From Hexactinellida sp. DTS-2022 (lineage: Eukaryota; Porifera; Hexactinellida): a DNA stretch of 64,000 bases. Made by a program: the position numbers and the translations under genes. Below are positions 45,310 to 53,229 of this stretch, in pieces (within the stretch, counting starts at the first letter, position 1; the number at the start of each line of letters is the position of its first letter). The DNA is taken from contig JAPNXP010000010.1 in assembly GCA_028753945.1 (NCBI GenBank), positions 6,265,042 to 6,329,041 of the forward strand, written 5' to 3'. Below the pieces are notes generated by a model. That model was not told the DNA's origin. It was given only the letters and a program-made list of their open reading frames with translations, and searched no databases.

Positions 45310-45894
45310 ATGGCGCACAGAGGTCCCTACTACAAGGTGTGTCTCCTGGGGGAGCTGGGGGTCGGCAAGAGTTCGGTATTCCGGCGCCTCCGGGACGACA
45401 CCTTTGACGAGCGCCAGCCGGCCACAACCGGCATCGACTCCTGCACGGCTCTCTTTCGCGTGGAGAGCGAGAACGTGATGCTCACCATCTGGGACACGGC
45501 GGGGGTAGAAAGGTTCCGGACGCTGACACGTAACTACTACCGTAACGCGCACGCCGCGGTATTCCTGTACAGCGTGAGCGAGGCCAGCTCCCTGCACTAC
45601 CTCACGCAGTGGGTTAAGGACTGCGAGAACTTCGCGCCCAGCGCAGTGCGCATGCTCATTGGGAACAAGAGCGACCTGGAGGCGGAGGTGGACTTCGCGA
45701 CTGCGAAAAGTTTCGCGAATCTCTATGAGTTCGTGGGTGTGCACATTCTGTCGGCAAAGAAGAACCTAGGCATTCAGGAGGCATTCCAGGACCTGGCAAC
45801 CAAGATGCACGCGCCGATCCCCCGGAGTCCGAGCATAGCCCCCTCCTTCCCACACCCACCCAAGCCGGAGGAGGGGAAGCGGTGCTGCAAATAG
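45310..45894 (+). CDS. Intronless Rab-like GTPase, Gln-to-Val at switch II
   Basis: Single exon, 194 residues. G1 GELGVGKSS (14-22), switch I ATTGIDS (38-44), G3 WDTAGVERF (61-69), G4 NKSD, G5 SAK and a C-terminal CCK suited to geranylgeranylation. WDTAG.ERFRTLTRNYYRNAHAAVFLYS is Rab-like; I cannot place it in a named Rab subfamily. Rabs normally have Gln at residue 66 for GTP hydrolysis; here it is Val (codon GTA), so slow or GAP-resistant hydrolysis and a mostly GTP-bound state would be expected, as in few natural small GTPases. It would act on vesicle membranes. The ATG follows GTGTGTAG by two bases. Extra Pro-rich tail (PIPRSPSIAPSFPHPPK). Confidence 0.92.
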   Translation: MAHRGPYYKVCLLGELGVGKSSVFRRLRDDTFDERQPATTGIDSCTALFRVESENVMLTIWDTAGVERFRTLTRNYYRNAHAAVFLYSVSEASSLHYLTQWVKDCENFAPSAVRMLIGNKSDLEAEVDFATAKSFANLYEFVGVHILSAKKNLGIQEAFQDLATKMHAPIPRSPSIAPSFPHPPKPEEGKRCCK

Positions 45895-46409
45895 AGATGT
45901 ACATTTTAACGTTTTAGAATTATATTTCGTTCTTTGTATTATACCTTTGTCTTTGCTTTGCAGTGGCTTGCTTTATTGGGTTTGGTGGAAATAGGAAATT
46001 GTGATATACTCTGAGTATGTCGCAGGTGTTGACATAAGTGAACTATAAACTATACAGAGAATAGCACCCTATTCAAACATCTGCTATTCTGTCTGTGATA
46101 CAGATTGCAACACCTGCAACAGTAGCACGAAAAGTATAAATACAGTCAAGTTGTGAGCAGAATAGATGCTCCTATACTAGCATCTATTGCCTTAGTCTAC
46201 CCATTACCCTTGCGCTGTGTGCTTTTCTCAGGGTACCCGTGGTAAATTTGTATTTGCTAATTTTGGGGAGCTATTATTGGAGGTAGGCGATTATTCGAAT
46301 AGGGGCTACTATTAGAGTATATACGGTATGTAGAAATGTCTCCTATACGAGCATCTAATTGCTCTTATTACCCATATAACTGGCCCTGTGGTTACCTAAG
46401 TGTGTTTAG
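45895..46409. other. Spacer with dispersed repeat R
   Basis: 515 bp, no gene seen. Repeat R copy 2 spans about 46020-46195; a GTGTGTTTAG acceptor-like site abuts the next ATG at 46410. Confidence 0.65.
46020..46195. repeat. Dispersed repeat R, copy 2
   Basis: Left GCAGGTGTTGACATAAGTG, right AACACCTGCAACAGTAGCAC form short inverted repeats (GCAGGTGTT/AACACCTGC); interior ATCTGCTATTCTGTCTGTGA is shared with 40010 (inverted) and 48885. Confidence 0.8.
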
Positions 46410-47187
46410 ATGGCGGACCGGGGCCCGGAGGAGCTGGAGGGGCTCACAGAAGAACAGCTGGTGCTGCGCCTGCACCGGATGCGACAGCTGCGATTGGTCG
46501 ATCAGCTGATTCAGCAGCAGCTGGAGGAGCAGCGCAAGCAGGAGAGAATAAAAAATAAAATCAAAGTTATTCACGACTTTATCACGGTGTGCTATGACGA
46601 CTTGCTGGACGACCTCAAGTGGCGCTGCCAAGAGGTTTGCCACATTCCTTTGTTACCTAGCTATCACTATATACCCGTCACATTCCATTGGTACCTTGCT
46701 ATCACTTGGTACACAGTTCATTCCAATGTTAACTAGCTACAGTAGAACCTGCATAATCCGACCCTCTATAATCCGGAATTCAGTAGAACCAACACTGTTC
46801 CTTATATAAATCCCATTAAGTATCTAACTGTGCATTAGAGCCTTTCCCCTATCCCAACTGGTGTCGTAATATCCAGGTTCTACTGTATGCCACATTCCAT
46901 TGGTGCTATCCGGTCCCTAGGTGCTGGGGATGGTTGACGAGTACAACAAGGAGTGCCAGCTGCGTAAGAGCATGGGCGAGCAGGTGGACGAGCGGGAGCT
47001 GGAGAAGATATGTGCGGAGGACGTGGCACAGGGGCTCAAGGAGATCCAGGGGGCCCTGCCCCTGAGGGGGGCCCTGGGGCTGGAGGCGCCCCCGCCCGAG
47101 CGGACAGAGGAGCAGACAGGGGAAATCTCTAAGGAACCCGTGCCGACACCTCCCGAGGGGGAGAAGTGCCCCGGAAAGAACAAATAA
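46410..47187 (+). CDS. Small helical protein, unknown
   Basis: Two exons, 46410-46634 and 46921-47187, 163 residues. I do not recognise it. Residues ~10-60 are strongly helical and amphipathic (LTEEQLVLRLHRMRQLRLVD, QQLEEQRKQERIKNKIK), followed by VIHDFITVCYDDLLDDLKWR and, in exon 2, VDEYNKECQLRKSMGEQVDE; the tail is acidic and Pro-rich and ends in Lys. The intron holds a family G MITE (46740-46885). The splice keeps frame in phase 0 and both exons have good coding character, so the gene looks real. A short coiled-coil adaptor subunit is the safest description. Confidence 0.75.
46740..46885. mobile_element. CAGT-ended MITE, family G
   Basis: Left end CAGTAGAACCTGCATAATCC, right end ATATCCAGGTTCTACTG then TA. 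Confidence 0.82.
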
Positions 47188-47280
47188 CTGAATTACTCTT
47201 CATGAATATCTGTATAAGTAAATAATGGTACCAGCTCATACCAAGGGTCAAAAGCAACTTGTCTAATAGCGTTATTATTA

Positions 47281-47397
47281 CAGTAGATGCCGGCTATAAG
47301 AACATTCTGGAAAACGGTTGCCATATACCCCTATTATGCCGGTTATAAGAGCATTATATGAAGGTCCCTACGATGTTCTTATAACCGGTATCCACTA
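47281..47397. mobile_element. CAGT-ended MITE, family D
   Basis: Left end CAGTAGATGCCGGCTATAAG, right arm TTATAACCGGTATCCACTA; 44 bp upstream of the CEP164 ATG. Confidence 0.78.
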
Positions 47398-47440
47398 TCC
47401 TATAACACTGTATACCCTAGCAACGTAGATAGCACTAGGA

Positions 47441-49789
47441 ATGCCGCTTGTTATCGGGGATCAGCTGATCCTGGAGGAGGCGTTTGACGACAGCTACGAG
47501 CCCACCGAGGAGGAGGTGGCGGAGTACGCGGCGGTTATAGGCATAGACCCGGCCCGGGAGGGGGAGCTGCTCTGGGTAGCCAGGGAGGGCATTCGGGCAG
47601 CCCTCCCGCCCGAGTGGAAGCCCTGTCAGGACACAACAGGTAGCCTTATAGTATAGTTACAGTTATAATTCCATAACAGGGTCATACAGGAGTGTAGCAA
47701 GGGGGAATATGGGATATGTACATTCTTAAGGGGGCATACCGGCATAAATTATAACTTCGTTGTGTAAGTGGTATATTGGAGCGTATAATCATGCTTTCTA
47801 TTGGAAGTATAGGAAACTCCAGCAGAACATAAATTCCAGAAAATTCGAATGCCTACATGTCATGGTTTTAGACCATTTTTCAATGACTCTGCATATACCC
47901 ACTAACTACCCCTGTACACAGGAGACATATACTACTTCAACTTCACGACGGGGGACTCCAGCTGGGACCACCCCTGCGACGAGTACTACCGCGGGCTGGT
48001 AGAGTCCACGCGCGCCAAGCGAGCCCCGGCCCCCAAGGAGCCGCCCCCCGGCCCCCTGTCCGGACTGAGGGGCGCCCTGCCCCCCCTCAAGGGCCGGTCC
48101 CTCCAGGAGGAACAGCTGATCGCGCAGGCGCGGGACATCCTGCTGCCGGAGGAGGCAGGGACCGATTCACGGGACTTCCAGAGCAAGTTCCGGTTGGGGG
48201 CCGGCATTCCGGAGCGGGAGGGGGGTAACCAGGGAGAGGAGCAGTCAGACGATAGGGACGAATCAGGTTCTCAGATAGAAATGGAGAAAGGTACTTTTGT
48301 TAGTTAGTTAGTTATTAGTTATTAGTTAGTTTATAGTTTATAGTTTGTTTATTGGTTAGTTAGTTAGTTAGTTAGTTTGTTTATTCATTTATTTGTTTAC
48401 TGGTGTGTTTACTGGTGTGTTTACTGGTGTGTTTACTTGTTGGTGTTACAGAGGAGGGGTCCGGGAGCTCCGGGGGTAGCGAGGAGCTGGAGCGACTGGC
48501 GGGTCTGTCGGACAGACTCGACAGGCTGGAGGGACTCTATCCGGCCCGTCTCTCCCCCGTCCGAGACGTGTCGGAGGGCAGCGACAGCCCCCCGCACCTC
48601 ATAGCAGGTACAGTTATACAATAGCTAATGCTAATGGCCAGTTATAGGCTAGTTATACTGGAGTTAATACAACATTAGGGCTGAAACGATATAACTTGTG
48701 TATATTTTTATTACACTTTGTAACTATGATTAAACTATTGACCACTTACAACAAAAAATTTCCACTGTGTTTTTATCAATCCTATAAAAATAACATTATA
48801 ACGAGGTAGATTCAAGAGAGGAATTTCGAGTGTAAAATAACTAACTAATTCGCTGTTGAAGATTGTATAAATACTCTTGAGTATGTCGCAGGTGTTCACA
48901 TAAGTGGAACTAGAATAACATCTGCTATTCTGTCTGTGATACAGATATAAACACCTGCAACAGTAAATTTTCGTAATTATTAGAGCCATTTAATTACAGC
49001 AGTAGTTATAACTACAGCTAGTTATACAGTAGCTACAGCTATATGGGATATTATTACAATCGTTAATTGCTTATTATCTCCAGGGCTGAGGAAGCCGCTG
49101 CCCAGCAAGATCCCTGTCTCCGCTCAGAAGCGGAGTCCCCAGGTGTCTCCGGAGGTGTTGCGGACACCGGAACCAACCGGAGAGTTGGTTCCGGTTAGGG
49201 AGATGGAGCTGGCTCGGATCCGTCAGCAGCTGGAGCTGGACCTGGAGCTGGGGCGGCGGAAACAGCGCGAGTCCGAGCAGAGACTGGCCGACATGCAGGG
49301 GTAATTAGGCATAATAGGATAATAGGGAGCTCTTAGAGAGCTCTGCTGTGTGTATTGATAGCTCTGCTCTTAGAGAGCTGAGAGAGAAAGAGGAGACAGC
49401 CAGGAGGGAGCAAGATAATAAGCTGGAGACTCTCAAACAGGAACTGAGAGAGGAACTAACTGAGAGGGAGAACGAGATCAGAAAGGGGAACCAGGCTATA
49501 GTATCCGTGCTGAGCTCTGCTCTAGAGACAGAGATTGTTGATGTGAGAGAGGAGCAAGCCAGTAAGCTGATTGGCTTAGAGAAGGAACAAGCCAGTAAGC
49601 TGATTGGCTTAGAGAGAGAGCAGGAGTGCGAGCTACAGGAGATGACGGAGAGACTGGAGTTCGAGAGAGAAGAGAGAGAGTTCCGAATTAGAGAGGATCT
49701 CTCCTCTCGGCTCAAGGAGATGGAGAGAGACAGCCAACTGCAGCTGCAGGAGCTGAAGACGGAATATGAGGTATGTTGTGTTGTTGTTG

Positions 49790-49846
<57 letters not shown>

Positions 49847-52800
49847 GTTGTTGTTGTTGTTGTTGTGTTGTTGTTGTTGTGTTGTTGTTGTTGTTGTTGT
49901 TGTGACTATAGGCGGAGAAGGAGCAACTGAGGGGCGCCCTGGCGGCGGACAAAGAGGTGTGCAGACAGGAACTGAGTTTGGAGCTGAGCGAGTTCCGACA
50001 CGAGCTGGAGTCGGACCGAATGGACAGACAACAGGAGAGCAATCTGATTGGAGAAACAGAGCGCATCAGAGAGGCGAGAGAGGAGATAGAGAGAGAGAGG
50101 GAGCTGATACGGAATAACAGAGCACTCGTAGAGACAGATAGACAACAGATAGAGGATGATAAAGAGACAATAAACAGAGATAGACAACTGCTACAAGTTG
50201 ATAAACAGACAGTAAACAGAGATAAACAACAACTAGAGGACGATATACAGACAATAAATAAGAATAAACAAAAGTTAGAAGCTGATAAAGAACGATTAGA
50301 GACTGAAAATAAATTGATAGAGTCCACAAAACAACAAATACACCTAGAGAAACAACATCTACAGGTTGATAAACAAACTATAAACAAAGATAAACAGACA
50401 GTAAACAAGGACACAGAGCAACTTGAGCAATACAAGCAGCGCCTTGACACTGAGAACGAACAGTTAGAATCCGCAAAGCAGCAAATAAGCCGAGACAGGC
50501 AGCAGCTGGAGAGAGATGTGCTCAGGTTTGCGGAAGAAAGGCAGCAGACCGAGACTGATAAGGAGAACCTGTTTGATATTAGCTATGACGTGGAGCGAGA
50601 GAGAGCTCTGTTAGACACTCGTAAACAAGAGTTGGAAGCAGGTAAACAAGAGTTAGAAGCAGGTAAACAAGAGTTAGAAGCCGGTAAACAAGAGTTAGAT
50701 GCTCGTAAACAAGAGTTGGAAGCCGGTAAACAAGAGTTAGATGCTCGTAAACAAGAGTTAATAGCAAGTAAACAAGAGTTAGATGCTCGTAAACAAGAGT
50801 TAGTAGCAAGTAAACAAGAGTTAGATGCTCGTAAACAAGAGTTGGATACTCATAAACAAGAGTTAGAAGCAAGTAAACAAGAGTTATACACTCGTAAACA
50901 AGAGTTAGAAGCAAGTAAACAAGAGTTAGTAGCAAGTAAACAAGAGTTGGAAGCAAGTAAACAAGAGTTAGATATCGATAAACAAGTACTAGAAACTGGT
51001 AAACAAGAATTAGATTTTGGTAACCAAGAGTTAGATTTTGTTAAAGAAGATTTAGAGAACGAGAAACAAGAATTGGAGGCAAGTAAACAAGAGCTACAGA
51101 CCAGTGAACAAAAGTTGGAGACTGGCAAACGGGAATTGTTGACAAGTATGCGAGAATTGGAAGAATGTAAACAAGAAATACAGAATCAGAGACAAGCTTT
51201 ACAGAATGAGAGAGAGGAGTTGGAAGCGAATAGACAGGAGTGCGGCAGGGCTGAGGAGAGGGAAATAAGAGAAATGAGAGAAATCGAGGAGGAATTCGGA
51301 AGGCGAGTTACAAGTATTGTTTATAGACAAACTATTTATTTCTATAATTAGAGCCCTGACTGAGCGCAAGCGGGAATTGCTAGCGACAGAGGAGAGAGAG
51401 ATGTCTGCATTCCAGCAGGAGCTATCTGTTGCTAGGCAGGACAAGGAGCTTCTTCTGCAGCAACAGAAAGAGGAGATTGGAATGCTGAGACGCGAGGGGG
51501 AGCAGCAAGGACAGGCGCTCAGGGCAAAGGTGCGAACTGGTAGCACCTGTACTAGGTGTTACATTCCTGTGTTGTTAGGCTCGAGATCTGGAGCTGAGGA
51601 GACAGGCGCTGGAGCAGGAGAGAGTCAGACAGGAGAATATCAATCTGCTGGTAATCAGCTGATCCCTGCTATAATAGTATCAGCTCTGTTAATGCTATGT
51701 TGTGTGTAATAGCACAGCTCTGTTAATGCTCTCTTGTGTGTAGAGAGAGACGGAGGCTGTCGGCACGCAAACAGAGGGGCGGCCTGAAGAGGCCGGTTCA
51801 GACAGCTCTGTGGATACTCTGCAGAGTTATCTGCTCCCTGGAGACAGGTAGGGTAGGGTGGAATGCAATGTCTAGTAACCGGTTAATACAATGTTACAGG
51901 TTGGAGTTTGGAGAGCCCATGCACAGTCCTGTTCCTTCCCTAACGGACTCCCTAACCTCGCTGCCTCTCTCGAGAATAAGCGTTCCAGACAGAGAATTCC
52001 TACCGCCCGATCCGGTATCCATGGAGCGTCATGCCTTGGAGCGGTCTCTCTCTCTCGACCAGCTCTCTCTTCCGGATTCTCTCTCCCACACAATAGCCAG
52101 GGTACTTATAGCCTTCTTAGCTCTCTTATAGACAGGGTACTGTCTTATAGCCTTATTAGCTCTTAGTCTAGACAGGGTATCTCTTAGCCTTGTCTTATTA
52201 GCTGTAAGTTGTAAGCTGTGTGTCTGTAGGAGCACCGTGCTTTGGAGGGGGCAAAGGGGTTCCTGGAGCAGCAGCGGCTGGAGGTGCAGGAGCGGAAGGC
52301 GCGACTGAAGGACGCCAGAGAGGAGTGGAAGAGCGACATGCATTCCATCCTGGACGCGCCGTCTCCAGGCAGACTCTCCCTGCTGCAGGAGGTGCGCAGC
52401 GAGCTGCAGCAGGAGGCGAGTCAGCTGAACAGCGAGATTAGGGGTCTCTCCAGCGGACAGAGACTGCTCTCCCGCAAGGAGCGCGTCCTTAGGGAGTACG
52501 GCGCCCCTAAGGACACGTGTAGGGAGCCAGGGAGAGTCATGGACTCTCTGCTGAGTCTCAACCGACAGCTGGACTCCGTGCTCTCCTCTCTCAGGGCGCC
52601 CTGTCCCTCCCCCCTACTCTCTAGCAGGTATATAGTACATAGTACATACCCCCGTGTTGTATAGGCAGTCGTATATAGGATGCTAATACGGGGCGGTATG
52701 GGATAGGTATAGACGGTATAGGAGAGGGTTCCAAATTTCGCGATCCTAACCCATATTTTCTAAAAATCATACTCCAAAAAGTGTGTCTCGTGCTCCTGTA

Positions 52801-53115
52801 TAATTCCTTGGTTGTTGTTGTTGTTTACCTTCTAGGATAAGCCCCGGGAGTCTGAGCTCGCTCCCGGACCTGGTTCCCGCGCGCCAGGAGCGCATCGACT
52901 CTCAGCTGAGAGACAAGTGGCTGGGGTACATCAGGAAGCCGGACACCGGAACTAACACCTCATTTGGTTCCAGTAGCGTCCGGGATCAGCTGCGACTGCA
53001 GTGCGACTGGCTGAGCAAGTTCCCACAGCAGAGCACCTACGCCTCGTATCTCTCCCAGAAGGAATCTGTGTACAAATACGGCAGCAGGGCCCAGAGGGAC
53101 AGCAGATACTTTTGA
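47441..53115 (+). CDS. CEP164: CEP164 centriole distal appendage protein
   Basis: Twelve exons: 47441-47639, 47922-48290, 48452-48607, 49084-49300, 49362-49770, 49912-51302, 51352-51529, 51579-51650, 51744-51847, 51900-52101, 52230-52627, 52836-53115; 1324 residues (human 1460). The N-terminus [20 protein letters not shown] and the WW domain (~55-90, [20 protein letters not shown] … [15 protein letters not shown]) are nearly the same as human CEP164. The middle (~380-920) is almost unbroken coiled coil, including a run of seven-residue repeats KQELEAS. The conserved C-terminal region ends DSRYF. CEP164 docks the mother centriole to membrane and recruits TTBK2 through the WW region to start ciliogenesis. 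Intron 6 probably begins GC. The stop is 114 bp from the next gene's ATG. Confidence 0.95.
48298..48440. repeat. GTTA/GTTT simple repeat in CEP164 intron 2
   Basis: TTAGTTAGTTAG tract followed by four GTGTTTACTG units before the acceptor of exon 3. Confidence 0.85.
48885..48968. repeat. Dispersed repeat R, copy 3
   Basis: Short version: GCAGGTGTTCACATAAGTG … ATCTGCTATTCTGTCTGTGA … AACACCTGCAACAGTA. In CEP164 intron 3. Confidence 0.78.
49776..49903 (+). repeat. Long (GTT)n tract filling CEP164 intron 5
   Basis: About 40 GTT units with a few GTGTT interruptions make up nearly the whole 141-bp intron. Confidence 0.95.
50610..51000 (+). repeat. 21-bp coding minisatellite in CEP164
   Basis: About 18 tandem 21-bp units with core GTAAACAAGAGTTAGAAGCA encode heptads of the type [14 protein letters not shown] within the coiled coil. 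Confidence 0.93.
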
Positions 53116-53229
53116 ATAGAACTGACTCTTAGTTTTATTGCACTAATCACTATTCTTATGATTCCTACATTTCTACTTATACTCTCTCTCTCTCTCTCTT
53201 GTCTCACTGATCAGCTGTTCCCTTGTAGC

